From Cycas panzhihuaensis (lineage: Eukaryota > Cycadophyta): 64,000 nt of DNA. The position numbers and the translations under genes were made by a program. The stretch is from contig CM041465.1 of assembly GCA_023213395.1 (NCBI GenBank), forward strand, positions 3,410,001 to 3,474,000, in the 5' to 3' direction. Shown here piece by piece: positions 25,960-39,235 of this stretch (its first letter is position 1; each line of letters begins with the position of its first letter). Under the pieces are notes generated by a model. The model saw only the letters and a program-made list of their open reading frames with translations. It was not told the DNA's origin and did no database searches.

Positions 25960-28411
25960 TAATAATAAAGTAAACTCTAAACATTAAACATTAGAATCAC
26001 TTAAATAATAATTTACATATGTGACTTAAATAAGACATAAGAAACAACATAAAAGTAACATTAATAATGCTAACAACTCTTTCTTATGTAATAAATTTTC
26101 TTCTTCCTATGTAAACCAAACTATAAATTATCATTATTGTCTAAATTTTGACATCCCATGGAAGTAAATCTTTAAGATTGGTGAGAAAAACTCTAGGTGT
26201 ATCAACCTTCTCTATAGAATTTATGGTTAGTCGCTAACTTCTCACTCTTTATGCTATGGTACAAACTTGTAGAACTACTTCAACTTCTCCTTCCTTTCTT
26301 TAGATTTAGAGTGAAGAACAATGCATATCTAAAAAAAATGTTAGTACCATGTGACTCCTCTTTGATTAACATCCAACCTGTAGAAGAAAAAATATCTCTA
26401 GCAACCAAGAATGACTCCACATCTTCACTTCCAGAGTTCATAAGGTAAAGTAAAGGCTACAAATAATAATCCTTGAGGCTACTTTTGGTTCGAAATGCCC
26501 ACTATAGAAGAAAATACCACCATTGACACCATTCTGCTGAGGGTTTAGAGAAACATTGTGGACTATAAATATGAAATATATATAATGAATATACTGCATT
26601 TAGGTTTTCTAAGTCCCCCTTCTAATCCCTAAGTCTATGCCTTGGCCTCCACTTGAATCACCTACCTTCTAGTTTTCTTATAGTTTTAGCTTTCTGATCC
26701 CAAAAGAGCTTAGTTTGGTGAAGAAATCAATTATCAATCTTTCCTCCTTGAGATCCTGGGAGTTAGTGTAGAAAGCTCAATAACATCAAAACAACAATGA
26801 GCCCATGAAAGGAAAATTCTACACCAAATCAATTATACTTGACATTGATCCAAAATTATGAGGAGTAATACTTTTATTAAACCATGAAAATCTCCATTTA
26901 ATGGTGGAGAAATCAACTAGAAAAAGAATGGTAAAATTACAAGGAGTAAATGTTACAATTATACCATAAGGGGGACTCCAACCCTCCAAATGCTTCTCCA
27001 AGGATGCTTCCCAAGTCAAGTCTCCAAGAACCACCTCTCCAACCTGTAGAAGGGCTCAATTTATAGAAAGAAACCTGAATTGCATGTTTAACAAGTGGCA
27101 ATCATGCAAGTATAACCATTAACCACCAGAATGCATGTTGTCCAAGTGGCCTTCATATAATTCTTAAAAAGTTACAGTTTGTAATAGATCTTAACGTACT
27201 CCAATTTGGCTCAAATTTGGTACACGTATAAGAACATATGTCCCCTCAGCTTCCTCAAATTTTTAGCTCATTTGGATGTCATTTGACTACATTTTAATTC
27301 ATTTAATAATAATATGTATTTGCTATTTTTCTGCTGTCCAAGTGGCCTTCATACAATTCTTAAAAGTTTCGGCTTGTAACTGACCTTAACGGACTCCAAT
27401 TTAGCTCAAATTTTGTACACGTATAGGAACGCATGTCTCCGCTGCTTCCTCAAAATTTTAGCTCATTTGGATGTCATTTGGCCATGTGTCTATTCATATA
27501 ATCAAAATATATATTTTCTATTTTTTTCTGCTAACTGTGGGATTAATTTTTATGCAAAGACAAGGCTTGAACTCTAATCAAATGATATTTTCTAAACCCC
27601 ACCTTTTTTACACATCTAGTGAGATGTGTCTTATCCCTTTAAACAAAATTTCATAGAATTTTGATATCATTTGGCCATATCTCTTTTAGTTATGCCAATG
27701 CCTAGCATTTTCCACATCCTGTAAACATATGGTAGATCCTCCTGGATCACTTTCCTTTCACCTAATCCTAGTCATCTGGAAATAATCTAAGACCCTTGTT
27801 AAGCTCATTTATGGAAAGATTACTTACTAATTATTATAGAAGATAAATAGAGGTTGGGAATTACAATTCTTATCATATTGACCCACCATGAACACATTTA
27901 AAGAAAATATAGAGACTATAGATGGCCACAATTCTTCTTAAAAAAATGATATTGGTAAAGATATTCTATATAATTTCTTCTGTATTTCATGACTTAAAGC
28001 TCTCAGTTGCTTGCCATCACTACCACTGGCTGGTAGGTTTTTCTAAAACCCTTGTGACCTTCAAAATATGCCATTAAGGGATAGTTGAGGATGAGAGATT
28101 TGAAGCCCGATCACACACAAATGATTCAATCAATGCCACCTTGAAAAGGATGAATGTTATACCCTCGCTACTCATGCCATTTATGGAGCATCAATTGGTC
28201 CATAAGTAAAAAGGTTTACCTCTCTTTTATATATACATTTCATCTTTTTCATGATTAACTCATATACAAAAGTTTGCAACTCTATTAATAGTGCCTTATG
28301 AATTCATTGTCTCTTAAGTCCAAAATGGTATTTATGCCCTTATAGGTTTATTACACTCTCAACACCTCAAAACACTATCATCTAAACCTTCATTAGCAAG
28401 TGATACAACCT
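25960..28411. other. unassigned sequence between LTRs M and N
   Basis: No conserved protein motif was recognised. A TATA-like TATAAA on the minus strand near 27060 and the polar composition could belong to another minus-strand LTR. The stretch includes a direct tandem repeat with a 196-bp period at 27139-27530. The 65-residue frame starting at 26251 has no recognised family and is unlikely to be a gene. Confidence 0.5.
27139..27530. repeat. direct tandem repeat, two units of 196 bp
   Basis: Both units begin TGTCCAAGTGGCCTTCAT (27139 and 27335) and continue in parallel through GTACACGTATA and TTAGCTCATTTGGATGTCAT. They differ by scattered substitutions. The tandem arrangement resembles duplicated enhancer segments in LTR U3 regions, but that role is inference. 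Confidence 0.85.
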
Positions 28412-28735
28412 GCTTTGATACCATGTTAAAACATGGTTCTCAAAATCATGTTATATTCATTCTTATTAAAGGAGAATAATTATATATTTATACTTGGACT
28501 AGTCATTAATTCTTCCAACCAAAAAGATAACTGCCTCACTTACTAAATAGGTATTTCTTAATGACACAACTTAACATCTCTATTAAACCTTAGATAATAA
28601 CTTGTAGACCATTATATGATAATTTTAGACTTTAATATTAATAATCCTTTGATATAACATTTATCTAAATACATTAAACATTAACACATTAAGCATTAAC
28701 TCTTAATAGAATGATGCTAAGTCTAGTAACCTAAA
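28412..28735 (-). repeat. PBS (28412-28423) and LTR of element N
   Basis: GCTTTGATACCA is the reverse complement of a tRNA-iMet PBS with one change. The LTR starts at 28424 with TGTTAAAACATGG and continues until the RT of C resumes at about 28739. The exact right end is unsure (about 28731-28738). The LTR interrupts the RT frame of C, so N probably inserted there. The body of N should lie to the left, but no pol was recognised. Confidence 0.7.
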
Positions 28736-28738
28736 AAG

Positions 28739-29950
28739 GTTGGAATGTTCACCAAATAGACATCAAAAGTGTTTTTCTCACTAGTTATATTGGAGAAGAG
28801 ATATATGTTCAATAACTAAAAGGTTTTAAAGTAAGGGGGGGAAGAGAATAAAGTGTACAAACTCAAAAAGGCACTTTATGGATTAAAACAAGCACCTAGA
28901 GCATGGCACTATAGGATAGATAAATACTTCAGAGATCAAGGATTCAAGAGAAGCCAATCGGATCCAAACCTATATATCAAAATTAAGGGAGATTCTATAT
29001 TGATTGTAGGACTCTATGTTGATGATTTGGTCTACATATGAAACAACTCTCATCTATCACAAAAGTTTAAGGAAGACATGTGTAAGGAATTTAAGATGAT
29101 AGACTCAAGTCTTATGCACTACTTCCTAGGATTGGAAGTTTAGGAAGATGAAGATGGCATATTTATCTCTCAAAGAAAGTATACCTTATACTTAAAAAAT
29201 TTAAGATGAGTGATTGAAAAGCTTTGACCACACTAATAGAAGTTAGAGTTAAATTATCCAAACTTGACCATTCTAGTTTAGTTAATCCAACACTCTACAT
29301 ATAATGGGTTGGAAGCTTAATTTACTTGACACTGACACAACTAGACATTATGTATTTAGTTAATATTGTATCAAGATTCATGTATGATCTTAAGACTACA
29401 TATTAGTAAGATACTAAAAGAATTCTTAGATATCTGAAAGGTACAACATATTTTGGGATGCATTATAAACCTTTGGCAAATTTTAGTTTAATCAAGTATA
29501 TAGATTCAGATTAGGCAAGGTGCGTTAAGTCTACATTAGGATATATATTTAGTTTAGTATCAACCTCTATAACTTGGAGTACCAAGAAATAAAATACAAT
29601 TTCATTATCTACCACAAAAGTAGAATATAAAGTAGCATCACTAGGTGCATGTGAAACAATTTGGTTACAACATCTACTTCATGATCTTCAAGTAATACAA
29701 AATGGTCCTACTAAAATTTGATGTGACAACTAGATCATAATATAGATGACACGTAATCTAATATTCCATGGAAGAATGAAGTATATTAAAACCCAATATC
29801 ATTTCATAAGAGAATTGGTTTAGGTAGGAGAAATAGAATTAGTCTACTATAGCATTAAAGAATAGGTGGTAAATATATTTACAACAGCACTTAGGAAAAT
29901 AAAATTTCATAAATTTAGAGATAAGCTTGAAGTTATATAAAATGAATATT
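28739..29950 (+). pseudogene. copia RT (second half) and RNase H, element C
   Basis: Starts in mid-RT at GWNVHQ-stop-DIKSVFL and continues through YKLKKALYGLKQAPRAW near 28856-28900 to the catalytic YVDD at 29015-29026 in GLYVDDLVYI. LMHYFLGLEV near 29113-29142 and RNase H pieces follow to FTTALRKIKFHKFRDKLE near 29878-29930. It is nearly the same sequence as A over the YVDD region. Many TAA and TAG codons replace Gln. The first half of RT and integrase are not in this piece. Confidence 0.88.
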
Positions 29951-30254
29951 ATGGGGGGGGAATGTTAGAGATAATGTTAATTTATTATATTAAAGGATGT
30001 ACAATGCTTCTTTGGAACATTGTAGGACCGCCAATAGTCGACATCAACTAACAGGTATGTATTCTTTTATATTTATTTTCAAATAATATTTCTTAATACT
30101 AGTATCAATCAATGGTAGGCTTGCCCAGTATCTTGAGTATAAATATAGGGTCTTATAGCCCAATGTTATTCTTTAACGACACCTTTTATTTGAAAATATT
30201 TATTATTTTATCTATGAGCTTGTGATCTAGTTCTGCTCTATCCTTGAGCCTTCA
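29951..30254 (+). repeat. polypurine tract and 3' LTR of element C
   Basis: ATGGGGGGGGAA (29951-29962) is the polypurine tract. The LTR 29963-30254 runs from TGTTAGAG to CCTTCA and aligns with 12125-12418. Confidence 0.88.
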
Positions 30255-33200
30255 ATATTTATGCATAATTAATGCACCCAACTATGTTTTATAACATTAG
30301 TAAGTTTACCAATCTTGGGAGAATCTATTATTTTTCCTAAACACTTAATCTCCAATATTTTTTCTATTTTGATTGAACTAAAGCCATGGGTAATTTGTAC
30401 ATGGTGTTAGCCCATGCTTTGGCTCTATATAATGGGCCTATCATTACTTCTCCTACAACTTATAATATCTATAAAAACCACTTATATTGAAATGGGGGGA
30501 GAGGTCAAAATTTTTAGTGTTATGTTATCAAAATGCTATCAAATTTTATATAGAATTTCCTTTACTTATATACTTGCCTGATTGACTTCCATATTCGGCT
30601 CGGAGATTAAATGTAAATCATTATTGGAGATATCTTAGATCAGATCCATATGCCACGAGCATCTTTCACTAGCCAAGAATTAAGGCAAGACCCCCTACAT
30701 TGTTTAAATTCCATTTCCACTTCAAATTATATTTGATTTTTCTTTTTTTGAATTATTTTTTTAATGTTTAAATACTTGATTTCTTTCTACACCTTATATG
30801 TTTTACTCTACTTCCAGGGTAGTGTCTTATAAGGAGACTAAAGGTTGAGTAGAATTATTTAAACTCCTAATATGGTAGAAACCCCACCAATTCTAAGGTT
30901 ATATTTGTCATTTCAAATCATTGCCAATTTTAATTTGATTACTTATTTTATCATTGTTAGATTTTCGAGTCTTCTTTTCTATATCATGCACTAATTTAAT
31001 AGGTGGAAAAATACATTAGCTTATTTATGTAGATTGAAGGCTTATGAGTGAGGACCGAGGTAGAGTTACTACTTTCTTCCTCCTATTCTTTCTACCAAAT
31101 TAAATAGTGCCTATTGTATAATTGAAGTACTGCCCAAATCTCCTAAGTATCATTAAAGAGGTATACTTTCACTAAGTGTGTTTTAAACTCTCTTTTTGGT
31201 GATTTTGATATTTGATTAATTATTTTTTTCACAATAAGTTACTCTAGAAAATAGAAATGTTTCCAAATTTTCTTTAGAAATCTTATCTATATGCATATAA
31301 TTTTTAAAATGGCTTATTATTTTTGGTAAAACCTATGTTGAACAGAGGTTATAATCATGAAAAGAGCTTAAAATGTGAAAATAAGGAATAAGTAAACTCA
31401 AAGTTTTCCTCTTTGAATCATCCCTTTGCTTTCAAAGGAAAAGAAAAGGAGTTTGTTTTTAAATGTAGTTTTTAATTCTAAATTTCATTTTGAGAACAAA
31501 GAAAGAGGAATGTTTCTTGCATGTTTGATATGCTTGTTTGCTTTTCCCCATATCTTCCATGTAAGTAATTTTATTTGTAAAGGAAAAGAGCATATAAACA
31601 ATAAAAAAGAAAGGGAGAAAGAAATTATATTATCTTTTCTTCCTATCATATTTTTTCTTGTGTTTGTGCATAATATAAGAGTTAGAACAAAGTGAAAATT
31701 TACACTTATTGTAAGTCCTCAAATCCATGGGAGTAAAAGGCTTATTCTAGGTTAGTTAGTTTGTTGTTTTCATTAAATTTAGAAAGAATTCTAATTGCAT
31801 GTTAGCTGTATTGATTACTTCTCTTAGTATTATCTAGGACTAGAGTTATTCTCTTACCCAAAAGAGGGAAGAACTACTTTTCTCTACCCAAATTTCATTG
31901 TTGGATGAAAGAGGTGGTTTTGTACTTTTAGATGAGTCAAGTCTTCTAATTAGTATTCCAAGTATGTCGACGAGGGGCATTTATCTCTACCACATACTAA
32001 TGCATAGGGTGTTGATAGTCAAGTAAATATCATTTATCTTATTAAGAGTAGTGACATCTTCTTTTTCTCCTCTTAGAGCTAGAGGTTTGTTAAAGTTAGA
32101 TGTAGATACTGTTGGGCCATCTTACACTTATTTTAGATGGGTCATTAGTATTGATGAGTCCTCACCATCTTATCCATAATCAGATACATCTTATAGTATC
32201 AGCCCCTTTAGGAGTCCTGCTCTAGTTAGTCCCTTCCTTTATTTCCAAATCAAGTTCATTATTTGGGGTTATTTAAGAGCCAAGGTTAAGGTAAGTCAAT
32301 TTGATTTTATGAGGGATTATTTTTGTTAGGTTAGGGAAATAGAAGCATTTTTATTTAGGGCACATATACCCTTATGATACCTTCATACTCTAAGGGCCTT
32401 TTATTAAGTGTTATTTTATCCACCCAAGGACATTCACTGATATATAGATTAATATTATCTTTACGCTTTTAATTAATTAATAGCTCATTCTCCATTTGCT
32501 TACCAATAATACTTGTTTGATTAGATAGAAGTTTATCTACTTTCTTTCAGGTTGTGTCCCTTTCCCCCCTTTTGGTAAACTACACACACCTATATGTTAT
32601 CTCTTTAACCTAGAACTTAGTTGGTCTTATCCTTGCAATCATGTCCACAAGATATATGGGTGTCTTATAGGAGGCATATGCTCATACCCTTCTTGACTTA
32701 GATCCCCTTTATCCTTTGGGTTTATTATTAAGTTATGTTATTTATTTTTCTCTCCTATGACTAGTGCTTCATACTGGGGACTTGCTAATAGGGTTCCACA
32801 TATCATTGCTATTCCTATTTCTCCATTTTGTTTAATCTATTTATTTTAGGATGAGACTCTCATAGTTTGTAATATATTTTCATGAGAACCCCTCACCCCT
32901 TTCCCATTAATTTAGAGTCTTAATATATCAATCTTTAAATCCATCTTTGCTTCTTACTTTTTAGATTTACTTCTTACATGTGATGATTTTTGCATCACCT
33001 TAGAGGTTTACATCTTTTGGATCTACTTTCCATGATCTCATTTAGCCTATCACTTGCTAAATAACCCTTAATGGTAGGAAAACTTCCACCTAAGTGGTCT
33101 ATGGACCCTTTTCAAACTTAAGATCCCTATTAACTAAAAGATTCATATTAAACTTTGAATCCTTATCAACTTATAGATTAGATTAACCTAAGGGGATAAT

Positions 33201-34265
33201 CTATATGGCCCACAAATGCCCTTCTAAGATGAAGGGGACTCCATTTACCCATACATGCTATACCCAATTTATTAAAACCTTATTAGATATCCTTCTCATG
33301 TTATTAGGTCTATTTAACCCTATGAACATTTTCTTGATCCTAGGTCTTTAGTTTAAGTTTTTTTATTTGATTAATCCCACTCAAGAGAGGAAGCCTATGA
33401 CTTGTCCCAAATCCCTAGGAGTTCATGGGATACTATGGAATCCTTGAGATCTTAGTTTGAATAATCTACTATAGAGATAACTCCTACTTAGGCTTGCCAC
33501 ATGTTTAGAATGATTACTGGCCTAATCCCAATTATTTCCTAATCCCAATAGCAAGGAACCTCTCAATAAAATACTACTTCATCTTCACCATTACTTACTT
33601 AAGCCCCACTAATAACAACCTTATCTATGGTACCTACTTTAGTGCCAAGTCCTCCACCTATCTAATTGATTTCTTATTCCATTTAACCTACCCCTCTAGT
33701 GAGTAGGCTTGACATGCCTATTTGATAGCTAATTATTACATGTCCTTTTATAATTCCATCTCATCTTATACCACACCCTTTAGCCTAACCAATAGGACCT
33801 TGGAGGATCCCTCATCCTCTACCATTCCTTGTCTAACTTATTTAACCAACACCCTAGCCTACTTAACTCAATTTTATTTTGCCTAGGTATGTCACTCAAT
33901 AGTGAGAGTAAAGTGGGCTTCACTATCAACTTACTTTTGGTGTAAATCCTCTCTACCCATATTGGGTTTCCCCTCTAATTAGGGGCCTATATAGGCAAAA
34001 TCTTATTTTCTATCCATCCTATTATGTCATTCCATCTTAGTAAGCTATCCTTGCAAGTTGTCAAATCTTCCCTTTATCTTATTAAGTTGTTAGATTACAA
34101 CCTACACCAACTTACTAAGTTTCACCAAAGCTCATGCCATATATATCTAATCCATATGCTTAAACAATAACTTCTTATTAAGATAGGGGTATCCCCTAAC
34201 CTATTCCACATTATGAAACCTACAAATAGGGTTAAAACCATTATGGTACAAAATAAATATAACAT
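30255..34265. other. AT-rich stretch with no recognised gene
   Basis: No clear protein family is visible. The right part (about 32000-34265) has longer stretches with few stops in the plus direction and lies directly upstream of a gypsy gag, so it may be the decayed 5' region of that element; this is inference. An 89-residue frame at 31426-31695 is Lys/Phe-rich and unconvincing. Confidence 0.5.
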
Positions 34266-35330
34266 TTGTATAGGCCTCAATCTAATTTTCCACCTATGGA
34301 TCTTTTAACTCAACCTAGGGTATGTCCCCTTGTTGACTATTGTACTAATCTTCTATCTCACAAGGAACATCAAATAAATTTACAACCCTATCCCCTAGAA
34401 GTACCTAAGTTTGACGGCACTTCATCTCAAGACTCAAGGGACCATATTAAGGCATTCGTCATGGCATATATGGATTATTAACCATACGATTATATCTTAA
34501 TAAAACTATTCTCTAGATCTCTTCATGGTGATGCCATTAAATAGTTTTATCTCCTACCCACTCATTCTTTCTTTTTCTTTTAGTAATTAGTGGATATATT
34601 TATCAACTATTTAAACATATATTATCCTTTCAAGAGTGGGGCTAAATCCCTTCTCTCCGTCAAATAAGACCAGGATTAACTCAATAAAGACTTCATCCAT
34701 CATTTCCATGATTTAGCACATTCATGAAAGGCCATTTTACCTAAATATTTAAAGAGAGACATATTCGTGAATACCATTCACCTTGAGATCCATGTAGAAG
34801 TACTCAAAGTAAGTATAACTACATGCAACCTTGCAATTGATATACTTTATCTAAAGACTTGAAGAGATGCATATTTGTAAATACTCTTCACCTTAAGGTC
34901 CATGTATATGTGCTCAAAATGAGCACAACCACCTGTGACTCTGTAATTACTATATGCATTATGTTGTAATTCGCTAAGATCCAAGAAAGAGTTTAAAAAT
35001 TAAATAAACTAGCCCTATAAAATGAGGTACTCTTAGCATTTCAAGATTTAAGGTCTCAGCCATAGGCTTTGAGGCCTCCTCTTAGTACCCTAGATAGGAC
35101 CATGGATTCTCTTACCTTTGTTGTTTGGTCATTCAAGTGAGCAGTATGAGACCTTAAATTACAACCAACTCAAACCTAAGAAGAACCTCCTATCTCCTTA
35201 TAAGGGTCTTGACTAGTTTAGTAACTAATGTTGACTCTCCCTCAAGGTAAAGGTAGTGAACATGTCCCTTATTCTTAAAGAAAGAACTCATTTCTCTTAA
35301 AACTTAGGTGGTATTTAGTTCACCATAATT
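34266..35330 (+). pseudogene. gag: Ty3/gypsy gag remnant
   Basis: The Retrotrans_gag pattern is visible as LEVPKFDGTSSQDSRDHIKAF near 34400-34455, YDYILIKLFSRSLHGDAIK-stop-FYLLPTHS near 34488-34566, then a LVDIFINY and FHHFHDLAHS segment near 34585-34730. Stops occur where Trp or Gln is expected (for example the TAG in AIKWFY). It is the only gypsy-like coding remnant in the window. An internal 110-bp tandem duplication follows at 34741-34960. No pol is seen downstream. Confidence 0.75.
34741..34960. repeat. 110-bp tandem duplication in gypsy gag
   Basis: CTAAATATTTAAAGAGAGAC at 34741 and CTAAAGACTTGAAGAGATGC at 34851 start two parallel units, both continuing with ATTCACCTT and ATCCATGTA-like steps. 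The copies have diverged, so the duplication is old. Confidence 0.75.
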
Positions 35331-35379
35331 TTACTCATGATGATGTCCACTATTGGTCTTAACATCCCAAGTTGACACC

Positions 35380-36120
35380 CCGATGTTATTTCAAGTTTTG
35401 AATTCATGTCATCCTTGAATTCTTGGAATATTTCATTATTATTATCTATATAAATAAGATTATTAATATAAAGAGTAATTATAAGCATTAAAGTATTTAT
35501 AGTTTTGATATATAAATCTAGATTTGATGTGCATTTTAGAATACCAAGCTCTTAGAGCTTGTTTTAGTCCATATAATGCTTTCTTCAACTTGCTAACTAA
35601 GTGTTAGTCTCCTTGTTTTTCAAATCCTTGAGATTGTGCAATATAAATTTCTCAATCAATATACCCATTAAGAAATGTTAACTTGACATCCATTTGATAT
35701 ATGGTCTATATTTGATGTACATCAAAGGATAGGATACTTTTGATTGTGTCCATCTTAACAACTAGAGAAAATGTTTATTCATAATTAATTCTTTTTTGTT
35801 AAGCATAATCTTTGGCTATAAGTCTTACCTTATATTTATCAATAGTTCCATCATATTTATACTTAGTTCTGTAAACCCATTTTGTTCTTATCACTTCTTT
35901 ATCAATAGGTAACCAGACCAAATTCTAAGTTTCATTTTTTTATCAAGGAATTATATTCTATTTCCATATCTTCAACCTACCCATTATTATTAATAGCTTC
36001 TTCATAAGATTATGGCTCATCATGTTGTTTAACTTGAGCCATTAATACATAATTAACTCTAACTTGAGACCTAATTAATCTTATATTAAAATTTCTATCA
36101 AGCATAACTTCTAGATTATG
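35380..36120 (-). pseudogene. copia reverse transcriptase remnant F
   Basis: On the minus strand, EEAINNNG and MEIEYNSLIKK near 35940-36010 start the RT. DGTIDKYKARL-like residues lie near 35830-35860, a VNISLMGILIE-like block (usual AFLNGYIEE) near 35660-35690, and the catalytic box at 35459-35470 reads YINN instead of YVDD (both Asp to Asn) in LYINNLIYID. FQEFKDDM follows. Several frameshifts and stops. No flanking LTR was assigned. Confidence 0.78.
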
Positions 36121-38199
36121 ATTTCTATTAGAAAATAATGTTATCTCATGGTGTAAAGTTTATAAAATTATGTTTATATATTATTAATTATAAAAAAGTG
36201 GCTAACCAAATGGTTACCTGATCCAACCTATTTTAATATCCAATTTTCTCTCTATAAAAATAGAGAGAATGGTAGACAAATTACATATCCTCTTAGTATG
36301 TATTTTGATAATATAATATTTTATTTCTAAGGTAGTTTTCCTTCCCTCAAAGGGGTTTTCTGCCTATCCAAAGATTTATGTACAAATTACTGAATGTGTA
36401 TATGATGTTTGTTTGAATTCATTATTATGTAATTTAATCTTTCTACTCAAATTCTCTAACATTGTATTATAGCTATTGTAAGAGACATCATCAAGTAACC
36501 AAATAGATCTTTATAAATAAACTTTAACTGTTGGTGCTTAATATCTCATTAGAAAGGACCAAACAAATTTCAACTATTGGTGCTAAAAAATTTCAAGAAA
36601 AAGAGGACCATAAATAGGTTAGAAAATAAAAATAAAATAACATGATAATATTTCTCACTTTTTCCTATTTCATAAATAAATAATCAAAATTATTCTAGTT
36701 TGTTCTTTTCTATAAAAAGGGTTTAACCCCAAAAGTTTATTAGCTATTTATAAATAGAGATTTACATTCTTTTTTTTTTTGCTTTTTGAGTTTTTTTATA
36801 AAACATGACTACATAAGCAAGCCTACTATTACAAAATAATTTTGTCATTAGAATAAAACCCTGTGTAATATTTTTGATAATCTTTTAAGCCTAAATATAA
36901 TCCTATGACACTGTTGTACTAGTAAAATAAAGCCATTCTATGGAAAACTAAGTAAACCCATACTAGCCTAAAAATCTTTAGATTCTTGAAAAAAATCTAA
37001 GCTAAAACTACTGCCAAAGTTATAGAAATTCTTTACGAGGAGAGGCCTGGCCAAATGAGGAAGAATCTACTTATTGAGGACAAAGGAAGAGTCCATAACT
37101 AAAAAGAGGACAAGAGTGAATATTAAGATGCCATTAAAGCAAGATTAAAGAACTTCCACACAAACCTAATAATAGGGAAGCTATAAAGTTCATTGAACCC
37201 TCCCAACCATAGGTGATCTGCTGTAAACACTATAATGTTTGACACTTTGATGTTGAGGAAAGAGCATGGCTATTATAGAGAACCATGACACAAATGCAAA
37301 GCTACCATAGATAATGTAAATTAGTCATAATCAATGCACAACTACCACAAATAACATAAATAAGCTATAGATAATACAAAGCCATCATAGAGAACCATAA
37401 AAACAACGTAAAGTTTCTTCAGAGAATCTAAAGTTAGCGTAGAGAACCATATCGGCAACACATAACACAACCATCACTAAGCTCGCAACTTTGTTGATCC
37501 CCTTTTTGAAGCCCTAAGTATTCTTTGTGTCATTGATTCACTTCATTAATCCATGGTTCATACTCAATTCACTTCTTTTCATTATTGTGTTAGGTATATA
37601 GGTAAGTACTCTTCCTAACTATGCCTAATTATATTAATATAAACTTTACAATATAAATCATATAATATAATACTTACTACTTAATCTTTATAATATAATC
37701 TTTAATATACAATGTTTTATATTTGAACACATAGTGATATTAAAGATTTAATCTTTAGCATTTGGATATTTTTGCACTTTGAAGCTTTTTTCTTTAACAT
37801 TTAAATCTTTAATTTTTAATATTCATTATTTCAACACTTAATTCTTTTATATATACTTTTTTTTTAACTTTTAAATATTTCTTTAAAGTTTATTTCACTA
37901 TCATATACTATTTTCCTTGAATATTAAAAGGTTAATTTTACGAAATAAAGGAAATGACTTGACATTATATCAATTACTATTAGCAACTTTATACAAATTT
38001 TATTTTTTATGTGTATACTATATATCACGTAATTCTTATAAGCCATTACTTTAAAATATGTTTATTCTTATTCTAATATACATTTTATTGTCATAATAAT
38101 TTAATGTTTTGGAATGTGGTTGAAAGTTATCATTTGGTTACTTAACTACTTCATTACTTTTTTTTAATAAACAAAAAAAGAGAGGATTTATATCTAAGT
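36121..38199. other. AT-rich stretch with no recognised gene
   Basis: Located between F and the gag of G, so it may hold the LTR and leader of G, but I cannot define an LTR edge or PBS. 37260-37460 has several imperfect copies of ATAGAGAACCAT spaced 60-120 bp apart. A TATA-like TCTATAAAAAGGG occurs near 36708-36720. Nothing coding was recognised. Confidence 0.5.
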
Positions 38200-39190
38200 G
38201 TGGATCTTTTTCTAATGGATCTTATACTTGGAATAACCCCTTCACATCAAATTCTAATTCTAACTAGATAGAACTATACTGCTTGGAAACTTAAAGTCTC
38301 TAATCAACTTAAATAATAAAAATTATAGAGATATATTATTCAAGAATTTCAACCACTTATAGACAAAACTTCAGATGCCTATGTTGTGTATCTAATGAAT
38401 TCTGATGGATCCTAAGGCACCATTCTTACTCTTTATTCTAATATTAGATGGTAGTTCACTGATATGAATGGACTTGCCATTATCTAAACTAAACTTAAAA
38501 ATAAATATGAAAAAATAGATACCACTGAAGTAACCATTTTAGAATAAAAGTTGTATGGTTTAAAGTTTGAAGACTTTTGAAGAGTCAAAAAATGTTTATC
38601 TCATCTATAGTTAATTAATACTAAACTTGATAACTGCATTAAAATAATCCTTAAGGAAAAAGACACAACCATAACCATTACACATGCTAAAGATGATGAT
38701 AACCTTGAATGTCTTATAATTAATAAGCTACCTAAAGCCTTTAATTAATATAAAATTACTTGATAATAGTGTGGTCATCCAAAAATTTCCTTTGATTAAC
38801 TTACAAATTAGTTGGTTGAATATCAATCCATGTTAATTCAATTAGGGGAATTATAAGACCCCTCATAAGCTTTTTTCTCCAACTCATAATCTCAAAAACA
38901 AAAATAATCAAAACTATCAATCTATTATTAAACATTCTAATATTTCTAAACCCCATAAATCATATAGGAATTTCATTCTTACTAATCAGCAAAAGTCTAA
39001 TCCCATCAATTTTAAAAATAATTCTTCTCAAAACTTTCATCAAAATAAAAACTTCTCTAAATCTAATTCAATTATAACTTATACCTGCTATCATAAAAAA
39101 TGCCATACCATTAGTGCATATTAAAATTGAATTACTTTTGAAGCTTGAAAAGCCTATAGGGTAATCCAATCAAAATCCAATCATACCTTA
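38200..39190 (+). pseudogene. gag: copia gag, element G
   Basis: The gag domain is read from MDLILGITPSHQILIL near 38216 with YTAWKLKVSNQLK near 38276-38315, VYLMNSDGS near 38386-38410, and ITHAKDDDNLECLIINKLP near 38680-38735. The zinc knuckle area near 39075-39130 is degenerate (TCYHKKCHTISA). More than fifteen stops, mostly TAA or TAG at former Gln. It matches remnant L at 19341-19864. Confidence 0.82.
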
Positions 39191-39235
39191 GCTAAATCAC
39201 ATTAGCTTTTTCTACTCAAACTATACAAACTTCTT

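Noticed and set aside
26251-26448. 65-residue plus-strand frame after LTR M
   Set aside because: No family recognised, and the sequence around it looks like decayed transposon DNA.
31426-31695. 89-residue plus-strand frame
   Set aside because: Lys/Phe/Leu-rich, AT-driven composition, no recognised family and no supporting signals.
34000-36000. tRNA or rRNA genes
   Set aside because: No A-box/B-box pair, cloverleaf or rRNA-like conserved block was recognised here or elsewhere in the window.
37230-37460. CRISPR-like or satellite array from repeated ATAGAGAACCAT
   Set aside because: Copies are short, irregularly spaced and diverged; no constant repeat length, and CRISPR arrays are not expected in a plant nuclear genome.
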